DNA of 64,000 nucleotides. Source: Syngnathus acus. Taxonomy: Eukaryota > Chordata > Actinopteri > Syngnathiformes > Syngnathidae. Below the pieces are notes generated by a model, which worked only from the letters and a program-made list of their open reading frames with translations, was not told the DNA's origin and ran no database searches. Both the position numbers and the translations under genes were made by a program. Location: the NCBI RefSeq assembly GCF_901709675.1, contig NC_051102.1, positions 3,331,912-3,395,911 of the forward strand, read 5' to 3'. Below are positions 19,001 to 41,473 of this stretch, piece after piece (position 1 is the first letter of the stretch; every line of letters begins with the position of its first letter).

Positions 19001-22000
19001 TACAATGGTGCTAAAGGGTCACTCGAATTTTAGAGATGGGATTCACAAAAATAATATCAGTTTTCTTTTGTTGCAAGACTGATACTGACCATTGCAAAGG
19101 ACTGTGGTGACAAAGGCTCATCGGATTGGCTGGCGGTTGTTTGTAAAGGAGCTGGAGGAAGATTTGCAGGACTCTGTTGGCTGTCCTTCGAAATCTTAAG
19201 GCTGGCTATCAGGTCCTCAAACTCAGTTGATGTCTGATTGAATAAATACAAATTTAAACAGGAGAAATAAAAATAGGATGAGTTTACAGCCAATTTAACA
19301 CTCAAGAGAAACTTTGGTCAAACCACAACCACCTATCCGTGTGTGTGTGTTAATACCTTGTTGACTGTGTTCTGCTGAGGTACAACTGAAACGCCCTCTT
19401 CGCTTTTCTTCAACAACTTAATGACACCAGCAGAGGGCTACAGAGTACACACAAATACACAAACTACATTTTTCACGATACCTATTAACTTTTACAGATC
19501 ATGTTTTAAACCAACATGGTTGACAGACATGATTTGCTTTTGCAGGCCACATAAAATGATATGGCAGGCTCGACCTGGCCCCAAGTCCGTGAGTTTGAAC
19601 CCTTGTGTTTAATATGATGATAGTGAAAAAAATCAGTGCGTTATCAAAGCACTGTGCACAGAGACAAAAACATATATAAACATGAGCAAAAAATGAGAGC
19701 TTACATTATTTTGCCATTGAGCAGGAGGTTTATGGGAAGGAGCGGAGTCTTGCAAAGACTGCCATATATTCATGTACACGTCTTTACTCTGTAATGACAA
19801 GTGGGCAAAGTATAAAGTCTGCAGAGAAAAGTCTGTCATGTTTATCCCGGGTAGATAAACTCACCTTGTCCTGTTGCTTCTGCATAGCAGCCTTAGAGTT
19901 TTTGCTGCCTTGGTAGGCTGGTCTTACCTCACTGTGTTTATTATGCTATTAGGTAAAACAAAGAGAATGAGGGGAAAAGAGAGAGATTGCAAGAATCGTG
20001 ACAACCACGAGATAAAAATAATCCCTTACCTGCGTTGATATAAAGGGTGAACGTGGAGAGTGGTTGAGGCTGGCAACATGATGATGTGAGTTGAAGTTGG
20101 TGGCAGCAGCGGGTTGAGGTTTGACAATGGCGGTGAGTTTGTTGTACATGGGATCCATTCGGGCACCATGCGATTGGTTAAGTAGCGCACAGGGCGGTAG
20201 GCGGTAACAACGAGGTGATGTGCACCTGAGGATATCAGAAAGTCCTGTCTTAGATCTTAGCAGCATTATATTGAACATCCTGACGCAAGGAGACATGGAA
20301 AGCAGGCAGGACATGCCAATTGCCGTCATTAAGAATGCGTAGTAAACTTTTTACTGTCATTCTCACAACAATTGGCCATGGCTGTACACAACTCATGACG
20401 TAACTCATCATATTGGCTTCAATTACCTGATATTAAGCCCTCCAGCAAATTCCTCATCAAACAGCACCTCATAGAGAACCTCGTCCTCACGCTCAGCTGA
20501 AAGGCAAAACATGCACAATATTAATTACATCTTCATCCTTTAGTTTGTCCACACACATATTTGTCTTCCAACAAATGAAATTGAGGAGTTTGAACTGATG
20601 TGTCATCACCTCCTTTAATGCCAATAACAGTGCCTCTGAGACCCAACGGGACAGTGAAGCTCTCTCTGACATTGATGACACGGTCAAACAGCCGATACTC
20701 TGCATTGGGGTCTGGGACCACACCCTGTTGCTGCTCCAAGGGCTACATGGAAATATGAGAACGTGGATGCCTGAGAGAAATTCTAAACTTGTGCTACCTC
20801 TCAGATTTGCATTGCTATTGAAAACCCCACAGATGCATGCAAAGATGATAGTGTCTTATTTAATAATACAAAAGCAGAAAAACATAACCATATATGTGAA
20901 ACAGGAACCTAATATCCACCAATGTATCAGACATGCCTCAAAGGACAGTAATCTAAAAACTATGGGACACACATTAGGTAAATAAGCTATTTGGTGCAAT
21001 AATATACAGTAAAAAGAATTGGACAGACTTGACCATTACAAAAGAAAAAATACAAACCCTAAACAGGAGATGCGGCTTTACGGTGACTCGAACTTTCTTT
21101 GTACTCTTCTTCACCTAGGTTACATGATAGGCATAAAAAGGAAAAATATGGTTAAGAGCTGAAACAAATTAACAATAGCGCAGAAAAGAATGTGTGTGTT
21201 TGTGTGTGTATAACACCTTGGCTTTCTCCACAGCCTCCTCAATTTTCTCGATGATTGCGACGTCCAACACTTGCAAGTCACATGACGCTCTGCTGATAGA
21301 GCTGACGGGGTGATTTTTCAACCATGTCATGATTTCAGCCACCTTTTCTGCCCTGTGGACCATTAGGAAGTTGTTAAGTGCTAGTCTTTAACTTAAAAAT
21401 GTCTGGTATAACCTTAAGCCTTACTAATGGTGTGCTGGACATAAACTACATATACATATTTCATTAGGAAGAACAAAGTGTCACACTTGACACACTGATC
21501 CATTAATGCTGAATTGCAGACTAACATGTTATCGACTAATTTTTAATACATTTGCAACAAATAGCATTTTTTAATAAGGCTGTAGCATAAAAGTGACAAA
21601 GTGAAGCTTTGTAAATATTTGCACACATACGATTTCGACTGACAACTTTGTGTCATGATTTGGTTTTTATTTGAGGTTTACCAAATATAAAATACCTTTA
21701 AGGAAGGACTATATTATGAAATATTTTATTGTAAATAAAACCTATTAGGTACACTGTTTATACATGAGGGCAAGTACAAATATATGCACTGACCCATTGT
21801 GGTCTTCCCCGGGCCAGATGTCGTCTTCATAGAACACATCATCGTGACCGTTTCTTGCAACAGTGTCAAACACCTCAGGAAATCTATAAAAGTATAAATG
21901 ATAGTACATTAAAGTACAATATATTTCCAATAAATTATTTAAAATCCCACTTGAATGGCAATGTTCTGTTTTACCTTTCTAAGTATTCGGCTAATAGCTC

Positions 22001-24236
22001 CTCCACAGCAGCAGAGTAAAGCCATTCCTTCTCAGTTCTCTTGGTGTACCCTGGAACTTCCTCATTCTTCTTGTTAAACTTCAGGTTCAGGCCAACATTA
22101 CCTTTTTGCTCTCCACAGGGGCTAAAAATGTATTTGCAGACATATCAAGCATAAATGGCTTAGTCATGAGGGTAATAAAGGCGCGTTTCTGAAATACACT
22201 AGTATTTCACGAAATACGGTAATTTCTGTTCCATCAAGCACATCTGAATGTGTCACGCAGTCGCAAAAATGAAGAAAAAAAAAAAAAGGTATGTATACAG
22301 GCTACACTTTTCAATAAGACAGAAAAATACACACTAAGTGAAAAAAGATAGCGACTTATAGTCTGGTAATTATAGTACTGTACTGTACTGTACTTCTTTT
22401 TAGATCCTCTGCCAATGAAGATGCTTCCAGAAAAGCGGGACACAAGGTAGCCGCTAATACCAAGCCGGGATGCCACAATGTACCCAGGGCTGTACTTTAC
22501 ACAGTACTTCTACAAAACACAAAAGACAAATACATTCAGAAACATCAACTGGAGACATACTTTTAATTTGTGTGTGTGTGTAATGGTGAATGTATGTCTT
22601 ACATGCTGGTTTTGGATTAGAACCTCTAGTTGGGGATCATGTGGGAGGTTGAAAACCACACGCACACGGCCTTCTTTGATGACGTCGCTGGAATCTTGCA
22701 CCTGTTCAGAATGTACAACGAGTGATAGACACGCGGTTGCAATGGTTGGAGTGAGATCCAAAGTCTTAGAAGTGTAGAAATTGCAGTTAACTGACCTCGC
22801 CCATGGCAGCATAGTAGTGGTGGTTTCCCACCATGAAAACAGTGGTTTGTGGAGGATAGAGGTCTTCTAAGCTCTTAAAGCAGGTCAAAGGTGAATAAAA
22901 GGCCTCAATGTCCTAGAAAAGTGAGCACACCGTTTATCAGTGCAGTGGACGATAACGTACATGACATTAGCAATGCTTTCATCCAGATGAAATGAACCAT
23001 AATTTTAAAATGAACAATAAGTAACATGAATGAATGAATGTCTTCATCCCAAAGCTTGACAAAAATGTGTTTGAGAATGGAAGAGAGAAGAGACATTTGC
23101 TAGGAAATGCAATTAGCTTTGGCAAATGACCTTGGTTGCATTACTAGTCAACAAGTACTATTACTCGTCAACTAGTGAGCAATAGTTGAAACTTGTGGAA
23201 CGTGTACCTGGACGACAGTCTGGTAGGCAAAAGGAAGGACCTGCTTAGCCCACTGTTTCTCCAACTCGACCACACCGTTCGACTTCGGGACGTATTTTCT
23301 TCCTGTCAGCAGTTGTCCATATAAAACCACTGTTGTTTCATTCACTGTTATGCCTTTCCTCTTCAGGTAGCTACAAAATATGAGATTGGGGATGAATGAC
23401 AGATGAGATTATGTATGTAATTGAAGAACAGTTTTTTCTATTATTTGAAAATGATTTTTGTTCGCGTTTGAGCCTTACTGTTCTGTTATTCCTTGGATGT
23501 CTTTTATCCAGTCCCTCTGCTCCTTGTCTAAGAGGTAAGTGACTTTGGTCGGTGGAGGGGTGGAAGGGCTGTGGTAGACTCGTTGGACCCCTGATGGTTC
23601 GTCTAGAGAAAATCTTTGAAGCATACGAATTTTTTTATTTATTTAAGATGATCCGAACAAACTAGTCTACATTTTTGCTCGTTGGTGAATGAAACTTTCT
23701 GCATTAAAACACCGTAAATAAATCTTCGCCAGGAAAATAAAAAAGTTTACTTGGTGTCTCCATCTGTCACAGCAATGATGCGTGCTTCCTCCAAATGTGG
23801 CCAGTTGACAAAGACTGACTTCCCCAGTACTTGTTCAGCAACATCCTTGCAATCCTATAAAGAAGATAGAGCACATATTAGGGACAGAGAAGTGCGGGGA
23901 AACAACACTTCATCATCGTGGTTATAATTTGCAAGAGAGTAGTCATTTCTAATATTGTGCACCATATTTTATACTGAAGCTGGATAACCAAGTATTAAAA
24001 TAAAGTACTTCCACATACACACACGTTATCATTAAAAAGAAAGACAAGAGAGCTCACCAATTCCTCTTTCTGACTGGGGAGGATCTCCAGTATCATATTG
24101 TCACCTCTGCTGCTTTGTTGGAATACCACCACCCCGCTCTTCTTCATACTAAACTAAAAGAACAAGGACAAATAAATAATAGAAAGAACAAGACAACGTG
24201 CTTATTGATCACAATACATCTAAATCTCATCTGCTG

Positions 24237-24270
<34 letters not shown>

Positions 24271-27200
24271 TAGATGTGGCTGTTACACATGACTGTCCCA
24301 ATGCAAACATTTTGAGCTTTGGCTATATGTACAGCATTTTTAAAATGACACATTGCTGGCTATATACATTTGGCTATACAGTTAATTTTTCTTTTTAAAT
24401 GAAAAGTGCCATATTTTGCTTCTCCTAGATGTACTGCTCTAAATGATAGTGTCCTGTGTTTGTCATCGAGTCAAGAAACAAAAGGGTTCTGCATAAAATA
24501 CCTTGTGTTTTATGTGATGTAGTGTGGGGAATCCACAGAAATACAGCGCTGAGCGATCCACACTCCTGCCAATGTGGTTTAGTGGAACTTGCCAGGCATC
24601 CATGGGAATGTTTTCTTTCCTGGAAAACCCAGGGGCATAACAAATTAACTTGCAGTGGACATTTCAAATGAGAGCTGGATGCATTTCATTCCAATACGCT
24701 TCTAAATAATATTCATCTCTCCATTCATATATTATATCTTAGCTATACTTAGTTAATGTGGTGACGAAGTAACTGCAGAGCAATGACAAGAGACAACCAC
24801 AAAACAATGAAGACAAAGGGAAAAGAAGAACGAGAATATATTTTAATTCTGCCATGCAATTACGATGGGTTAACGTGATTTATGTTTGACATAGCATGAT
24901 GAGATTTTAGAAATCTAACTGAGCTCAGTTTACCAGTGTAAGAGTTAAGGGGTGAAGTGTGCATCTACCTGGCATGGCAATGGATGATATTTGGGAAGAG
25001 CTGAGGAATGGTGGAGAGGTATGTGAAGTCTTTCTCATGGTCATATGTATATAGAGCACACTCTGTATGATTATTCCTGTCTTTCTCTTCTTTTGTCAGC
25101 TTATAATTGCAACTCTCCATGGCCGCTAACAAACACCTCTGTTACGAGACAAAAAAAAAAAAAGAGAACATTCAAGAAAATTTACAAAAGCGTTATGGTG
25201 TTTTAATTTACTTTACCTCATCGATGAAAGGAATTAGCACCACAGCCTCCCACTCCTGCTGCTTGCCATTGAGGTCTGTTCCGAAGTCCGTAGGGTAATA
25301 TTCAATAATGGGAGACGTTTCACTGGTCATCAGGTGCTGGAAAGTCAAAAACAGTGCACTCATTAATTCCATTGTGACCACATCTGTCAATGAGGGTTTA
25401 CTGTTCGCACATTGTCACTTGAACATTTATTAAAAAAGGTTTAAAATGAACATAAAGCTTAGTTTGTATAGGAAAATGAATACATTACGATTATTCTGGG
25501 GGGAATTACCCATTGAGCACTAGAATCAATCAAAAACCTGGAAAGGAAATATAAATAAAAAGATATAGTCAAAAAGTGCATTATGCGCTAGCCGTGGCGA
25601 ACTGCTAAAAAACAAAACAAAACAACAAACTTACAGCATTTCTGGTTTATTTATTAGGCTAGGCTGAAAAATACTTTGTTTTGAAAAGTGACCGGATTCT
25701 CTCCCTAATGTCTATGACTGACTCTTCTTAAAGGACGTCATGTTGTCTGGGTTGCGTGATGCTAATATTAAATCCACAAGTTAGCAAAATGAGTAAAACA
25801 GACGTATTTGGATGGTTTCTTTGCAATGAGGAAAAGGTCCAGTGAGGATGTGTGCGTTACCCTGTAACATTCAGGCAAAAGCTCCATGCTGGCAGCGGGC
25901 AAGACTGCCAAGAGTTGCTGGAAGGGCATGAAGGGTTTCCCAAAATCAAAGGTCAACGTCAATTCTGAAATATTCCTGATGTCTGACAGGAACGGTGCAT
26001 AGTGGTAGGGGTAAAACCTGCCGAAACAAAGATAGTATTACTTAGCTTAACCCTTTAAGCATCAAGGATGCAAAATTGCGCACCAAGCAACACACACAGT
26101 ACGCCTTGATCTCTAACAATTTCTTTTAAATAGTGATGTCAAAAGTGAGTTTTTAAAAAAAACTGATGCCTCATGGGTTAAAACCAACATATCTTTGGCA
26201 GTTAAAAAAAACTACAAATAAATAAAAATAACGTCTCACACCCCAATTTATTTTAAAAGATATTAAGTAATAAATGGCAGGCCACTGAAAGATTAAATGG
26301 GAATTTGTTCTCACCAGCTCCAGGATTTAACCCCATGATAATAGTAGTGAAGAATCCACTGGATGCCTTCGACGTAACATTTGGCCTGCTTTGATAGAAA
26401 ATCACTGTAAAAGAATGAGTACAGACATTGTTTCAGGTTACTTTACAAAATATCATTATACATAATATTATTTAGAAAACAAAATCAGGAAGCTAAAATA
26501 AAAAATGAAAAACCTTAACCACGAGCGCCAATAATTGTGGAGGGCACTGCACTTATCGTGGAAATTTTTTTTTTCCCCACATACCCATTCTTGGACTGCA
26601 CTTATTTTGGGGGAAAAAAAAAATGCTTCCACATACCCACTACAATACGTGCTTGGAAAAGATTGTATAAATATTCTTTTTCAAACAGTTATGAGTGGGT
26701 GCGTGGTAGATAAAAAAAAAAACTTTAAAACTTACTCAGACACTACGTCGACACCCATCTTGGTCATATAGTACGTGCGCTTGTACTGTCTAAACTCGGT
26801 TTCAAATATATCATCTTCCTCCTCATCATCCTCGACAGTAGGTACTTTCCCACCGTCTGTCACTATATCAGGTGATGTCAGTTCTACCAGAGGGAGAGAA
26901 CAATCCTGTAAAACACGCAAGAAGTGGGGTAATTAGCACATGTATGCAGGAAAACACAACAGTGAATATTGGATAAGGTTTAATAATTTACTACCGCCCT
27001 ACCTCTTCCTTGTGGGTGCGTTTACTGGCAGCTTCCATCTCTGCTGCTTGACCCGCCGCCTCATTCAGGTACTTGTTACCAACTTTACTCTCAAACCACT
27101 TCAAGTCCACAAACACCTCACTGAAATGTTCACGGTCAAACTGGACAGAGGTAGCAAAATACAATACGTCAAACGTGTTTTTCTTAATACTTAATATAGT

Positions 27201-30200
27201 ATTTATTGTATTTGTGTATACTATACACATACTCTATACAGTACGCACATACTGTACAAACACCTTTACATAGGACTGACACCAATATTAATTCTATCGA
27301 CTTATCGTTCTATGAACAATACGTGGATCAGCAAAATGTAATGGAGAAATTACTTATTACTAGCACTAGAGAAAGCAATACCCTAGTACAATAAAAAAAG
27401 AGTGTTGCTTTAATTCTAAAATCCGCACCTCAGAGAGTTTTTCCAAGTATTTCTCAAAGTTTCCGAGGTTAAGATGGCCATTCTCGTTCAGATAACCTGA
27501 GAACAAAAAACCCCAAAACAATTTGATTCACATCACAGTGATGAGCAGTGTAGCTCGGTATGTAGGTTTGCACCCCCATGGCGATTTGCCAAATTTCGTT
27601 CAAATGTCGCTCAGGAAAATTGTTACAATTTAATTTCATAAAGATTGTTTGGTCCAAAAGGTACTTACATAATTATACTGTTTCAAATATTTTTTTGTCT
27701 TAATATTTCTTTTTTTTATGTATAAACATTTTCATGTGGTTAATATTTTTTTTCATGAGCCCTACAAGAGGCGTTACTAATTTTGTAAATAGACGTGGAC
27801 ATATTTTGTCCACATTTGAAATTGTATTTTTGTCCTACATCTTGTTAAGAAGTCTGCGGTCTGATTTGGACCTGTGGTATAAACAAAATTGTGGTCCCTT
27901 CCAAGCTGCCCATCCCTCCTCTAGAACTTGGTCTAAAACATTATATTGTATCAGGCTTACTACATAACACAGAATTAAAACACAAGAGCGTCAACATAGA
28001 ATACTTTTTTGTTCGTGACTTTCTCACCATCAAGACTAGGTAGCACACTGATGTAAGTCTTATACAACAACGGCAAAGCATCGTGATTAATGTGAAGATG
28101 AGGAAGGTGAGGGATGAAGTCATTCCCCACAAGGAAGCTCATTAGAATCCAGTCATCAATTATCCGCTCCAAGTCATATTTAGAGCCCGACTGATTCTAA
28201 AAAAAAAAAAAAAAAAACATCCATCAAGATCATTTTAAATATGCAGGCTTTATATGTTTCAAACATGATGTGAGTGTCTGATCTCCAACCTTAGCCTCAG
28301 AGAACTCATAGTTAATGTATTCCCTCATCAGAGACAAGTGGAGCAAATGGAACGTTGTCTCCTCTGGAGCAGTTACCCTGGAAGGAATGAGACGGACAGG
28401 ACTTTTTTCACCAAGGAGTTTTCAAGCACTTTAAATGACAATGTCAAGTCATTTTCATGATTCGTTGTAAAAAAACATGACATATGTTTGATATGTGCTG
28501 AAAACATGTTTGAATACTGAGATGTAATACTGGTCAGATATAGCGTCAAATTCTTTTTCACAATTTTTAGGCATGGCTAGAAGGGGCCCGGTGCTGCATT
28601 TGGTGAAGTGGCCTGAGTTGTCACTCCCCTAGTCCATTGTACCGGTTCTACTTCCAAATAACCTGGAGGTCAAAATTTAAAATTCAACCTTTAAAAAGAA
28701 CAACATTCAAACCTTTTTTGGGATTTCTTTCCTCCAAAGCGGACCTCTTCTCTGAGTAGCGAGAAATTTGGCTCATGGCTGGTCAAACCCAACATGATCT
28801 ATGAATGGGCCAAAACAACATGTGAATCCTGCCATATTAATACACTTTCACGTCAAATTCACATGCACACTAATCATACCAGGTCGGCATCCAGGCCATA
28901 CAAGCAGTGCCGGGTGTTAGGGTCATGAAGTGGCTTCGAAGTCTCTGAACGTATGAATTCCATGATCTTATGCTCGCCCTCGCCAGGGGTCTATAAAACA
29001 ATTGGAAAGGCTCCAGTTTGGTCAGTAAATCAATCTTAGCAAGATATTTGTTAAGACCAAAGTGTTAATCCACACGCACCTCATGGCCAGACAAGTAGAT
29101 TTTGACATTCTGCCAAAGTTTGTCAGTAGAGAGTTTGTTGTGGACAAAATACTTCAGCTGCTCTTGGAGTCTCACCATGAACTCAGTGCCTAGGAAGAGA
29201 TGACCAAGGATGTCAAATTTACTAATGCAATGAAAATAACGTCGTTAATCTCTTGTCCTTTCTATTGTTACCATATAAGATCAATATGGAAAAAATGGGG
29301 GAAATTGGGCCTTTTTTTATTTATTTAAAAAAAAAGGTGACATTTAAAAGCATTTGAAAAACATATTAGTACAAACGACATTTAAAAACAATTTTGACAC
29401 AGAAGTGGCCATTTGGATGTTCCGAATTATTATTATTATTTTTTTTTTAAAGTGACATCAATGCCTGCAAATATATGTTTATAGAAGCATGCTGTAATAC
29501 TGCTTTGAGTGTTGTGCGTGCGTGCGTGCGTGCATGACTACAGTCCGCTCCAACTAGTTGTCGGTTGGCAAGGTACTTGGCCAGATTGAACGTGTTCCCA
29601 CCTCGAGCCACGGCACTTTTAAAATTAGCCTTACTTTGCTTTGCTATGTCGGTCAGTTTGCCACAGCTGTCGGCAAAAAAGTTCCGTATGACACTTTGCG
29701 AGTCATGCTTTTCAACAAGGAGCGGATGGGCGACAAACATGTATCAAGGTGGAGGAGAGAAAGAAAAACAAACGATTGCCAGAAGTATGCGAAAAGAAGG
29801 AGGAATAGGGCCTACCTGGAGTGATGCAGTTGGAGTCGAAACGAGCTTCTGTGGGTAACACCTCTCCTTTATCCAGAGCTTTTTTAATTTTTTCTTCTGC
29901 TTCTTTAGCAGACCTTCATACACAAACACACATGTTCATGATGTTGTCTCTAAAACTAACTGATGTTCATCAAAATGTGTCAGTTTCGTCAGAAGGCAAA
30001 AATACTAGTGATCACTTCCTTCTTATTGAACCCACCGGAATCTCCGTCCTCTCTGCTGGTTCATTTTTGCCCTTGGCGCCACACCATCAACTGCCATGAA
30101 GAAAACCTTGCGTGGCTTGATGATCCTGAAAAGTACCTCCAAGTAATGGAAAATGTCAGCAAAAATCTTTTCTTCAGAGATGCGGAAGTGGACATCTTCA

Positions 30201-30807
30201 TCATTTGGATGAGAACACTGATGAATGATCCCATTCATATCCAAATAGAGATTGTCGAATTCTGGGATCTGAAAAAAATAGATGATTCTGTATTAGAAAT
30301 CAATCTCAAATGCTTACCAAACTAAAATGTGCGTGCACGAGCAAACGCACGGACGCACGCACACAAATATGGACGCACACTCAAAACGACGAGTCAATAA
30401 TCACAAGAAAACATGATTTTTCTGACTTTCTAACGCCACACAATAAAAGCTGTACTCTAACAATCAGTTTACACAAAAATTGTTTGGACTAGAGTCGGGC
30501 TTAAATGAACACTTTCTCGGCAAAGTAGATCGTTTCGCTATTGAAGACGGCAGGTCGACAGATGATTAAAAAAAGATGCTAACTAGTGATTACATTTCTT
30601 TTAAACATAAAAACTAATCTAGTGCATCATAATTTAAACAGCCCCAAGTTCACAAGCCGATAGCCAAGTGCTACAGATGCTAACCTCGCTACGCACGGTA
30701 AATCGGAGTAGCTGTCCGCGGTCACCTCTTACCTGATGTTCCTTGACAACTTCACTGAGACAAGGGTAACGCTCAGAAATCCATCGATAAAACTTCGGGA
30801 CCCCCAT
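16040..30807 (-). CDS. xrn1: 5'-3' exoribonuclease 1 (XRN1)
   Basis: Cytoplasmic exonuclease that degrades decapped, 5'-monophosphate mRNA. Exons in gene order: 30733-30807, 30036-30268, 29816-29913, 29080-29189, 28880-28990, 28713-28798, 28290-28377, 28028-28196, 27429-27496, 27003-27140, 26736-26905, 26315-26404, 25861-26017, 25217-25336, 24969-25138, 24502-24619, 24058-24153, 23751-23854, 23479-23613, 23208-23370, 22796-22912, 22603-22701, 22394-22509, 21975-22121, 21794-21883, 21217-21352, 21058-21114, 20610-20742, 20427-20496, 20030-20225, 19865-19945, 19705-19788, 19357-19437, 19090-19233, 18847-18967, 18361-18533, 18076-18189, 17505-17610, 17157-17344, 16040-16333. These total 5046 nt (1681 aa; the human protein is about 1700). 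The catalytic acidic residues are present: D35 (YLDMNG), E176 and E178 (TPGEGEHK), D206 and D208 (GLDADL), plus GNDFIPHLP. The N-terminus [16 protein letters not shown] is canonical. The C-terminal third is low-complexity and less conserved. The product should be active. Confidence 0.95.
16451..16643. mobile_element. Mariner-like MITE in an xrn1 intron
   Basis: The left end TACAGTAGTACCTCTGCTTA and the complement of the right end, TACAGTGGTACCTCTACTTA, are inverted repeats with TA at both outer edges. About 190 bp with no coding capacity, interrupted by a poly-G run. It lies in the last xrn1 intron. Confidence 0.85.
18685..18823. mobile_element. Short mariner-like MITE in an xrn1 intron
   Basis: The left end TACAGTGATCCCTCG and the complement of the right end TACAGTAATCCCTCAC form inverted repeats with TA edges. 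139 bp, sited between the exons at 18533 and 18847. A related fragment occurs at 52556. Confidence 0.8.
19543..19609 (-). repeat. Fragment of the hAT-type MITE family seen at 55890
   Basis: The stretch caggccacataaaatgat, then gacctggcccc and a gagtttgaaccc end, is the diverged reverse complement of the first ~70 bases of the element at 55890-56227. Only one end is present. It lies in an xrn1 intron. Confidence 0.7.
22213..22380. repeat. Possible degraded TIR element of the 14026 family
   Basis: TACGGTAATTTCTG near 22213 and gcgacttatagtctggtaat near 22350-22370 resemble the two ends of the element at 14026-15245, in opposite orientation. The interior is unlike it. It is followed by a short tactg repeat that abuts an xrn1 splice donor. 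Boundaries are approximate. Confidence 0.45.
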
Positions 30808-32643
30808 ATTCTCTGTAGCGCTAAATTTATTTGTGCTGCAGACAAAAAATGAGAGGGTACGTTTAATTTAATTGTTCGAAGGAACACGGTTTTGCTTCCA
30901 GCGGCCGCAATCTAGCTAGTTGTCCGTGGTGCGTCTGTAAAATGATCCCGCCTTGTTGTTGTCGACAGTTCCTGGCTTGTCATTGTTGTTACGTAAAAAT
31001 AGAAAAATAGAGAAATAATTGCGCTTTAAAAAAAAAAGTAAATAGGAAAGTAATAGAGATTGGTGACATGCCTTTAAATAAGATCAATCAACATTTTCAT
31101 AATTTAGGAAAAATACCTGTTTTACAGTTTTGACACAAAAACCCAATTCAATGTCACGTTTAAATACTATTACTTACCTTTGTTATTGCTATTTCCTCAT
31201 ACTACTTGTGCGTCCTGTTATGTCAACCTTTGTTCTGTAATATGGGGCCTGATCTCTTACAGTATTTAAACTCGGATTCCTCAGTGTGAAGTTGTCAGTG
31301 TGTCGAGCTTTCTTCCAGGTTGACAAATTATGTTTGAGTTTAGGAATATGAAAGAATTAAATATGAATGTACCGTATTTCCTAGATGCTTGACATTTTTG
31401 TTAAACCAAATGAATAAAATCCGAAAGTAAACACAAATTTATTATTCAATGTGATAAGCTAAGAGGTAAACATGGACCTTCCTTTCAGACACACAAAACA
31501 ATATTTCAATATTTCCACAGAATAGAAATTACAATTGAACAATAGTTTGTCTATCCCACAGCACATAAATCTGCCATGACAATTAAAATTAAATTATGGC
31601 TTCACTTAATGGAACGCTTAATTGTCACGTGCAATAATCTTGCATTCATGAAAGCTCCGAGGATATGTGGAAAAAACTGAACATTTTGAGCATTAACATT
31701 TAAAAAAAAGAAGACATCACACATGGAACCCATTATCAATTATAACTCCCTCAAACAGGCTCAGTCAAGAGAACACTGGGAAATACTGAAGATGAGGGGT
31801 TTTTTTCATGACCAGGTGAAACAAAATGGTTTAGAAATAATTTATTCAGTTATACAAATAGAAATCAGCTCTTCTTCCATTCATCACAAAATAGGTAGGC
31901 CTTAGTGGTTTTTTTCAAATCCTCCTGATTATCGGTTAAGCTTAAACAGTTTGCCTGATTTGGAACTGGGCTCTGTTGTTTTCATCTGTAGTATTTCCAC
32001 TGCTACTTTTAATATGGCATATTTGAGCCATGCCTTTGGTTACATACGTGAGACATACATAAATGAAGGGATTTCTCAACCTTACCATGATCTATTAGTA
32101 TCAAACAATTTAAATGTCTCAGTTTGACAATTGACAATATGTTTGACAGAATTTTATTTTATTCTGAATTATTACAACTGGTTTCTTCCATCCTGGAAAA
32201 CAAATTCCACATAAGTCCGACAAACATTCAGGGCTGGGTTGAGATTTGAAGTAGAATGTAAAAACAAACTTGTGTGGTAAATAGTCCTGTACATTTAGTC
32301 TTCAAGGGGTTGAAAGCATTTGACTGGACGTGAACCAAAGATCAACAGATGAATTAAAAAAAAAATCTAAAAAGTATGGATCTGAGGAGAAAAAAAACAT
32401 GGAGATGCTTTACTGTACCTGTACCACTGTAACAAAAATCAAACAAAAAAATCCCCTCTATAAAATGACAGCATGGCATACAGATGTCCGAGTATAAAGA
32501 TGCTGACAAAAAATCCCAAAGCTCCTTAAACATCCGTTCTCCTTGGGGGTCGGGCACTCTGAGTTCAGTAGGCAGCTTGGCCTCTTCCATCTATCAAACA
32601 CGCGGCTCAAGGTATGGTCTTCATCATTTGAGGATCAGGGTCT
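30808..32643. other. Spacer between cop1 and xrn1 (same strand)
   Basis: The right part should contain the cop1 3' UTR (minus strand). The last few hundred bases next to 30808 should contain the xrn1 promoter and 5' UTR, and are higher in GC around 30660-30960. Candidate minus-strand polyadenylation signals for cop1 (tttatt on the plus strand) lie near 32154 and 31840, but none is decisive. No other gene is seen. Confidence 0.45.

Positions 32644-41473
<8,830 letters not shown>

Noticed and set aside
25515-25544. Small candidate xrn1 exon flanked by AG and GT on the minus strand
   Set aside because: The neighbouring exons already join in phase (CYR to HLMTS) as in other XRN1 proteins. Inserting it would add unrelated residues.
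26530-26640. Approximate tandem duplication (ctgcactta unit followed by ccacataccca)
   Set aside because: Only two diverged copies separated by homopolymer runs; not enough to call an element.
29558-29858. Overlapping 88- and 97-aa plus-strand ORFs
   Set aside because: They lie in an xrn1 intron and across the antisense of the 29816-29913 exon, with no family match.
31723-31905. 60-aa plus-strand ORF between xrn1 and cop1
   Set aside because: Short, AT-rich, in the presumed cop1 3' flank, with no recognisable domain.
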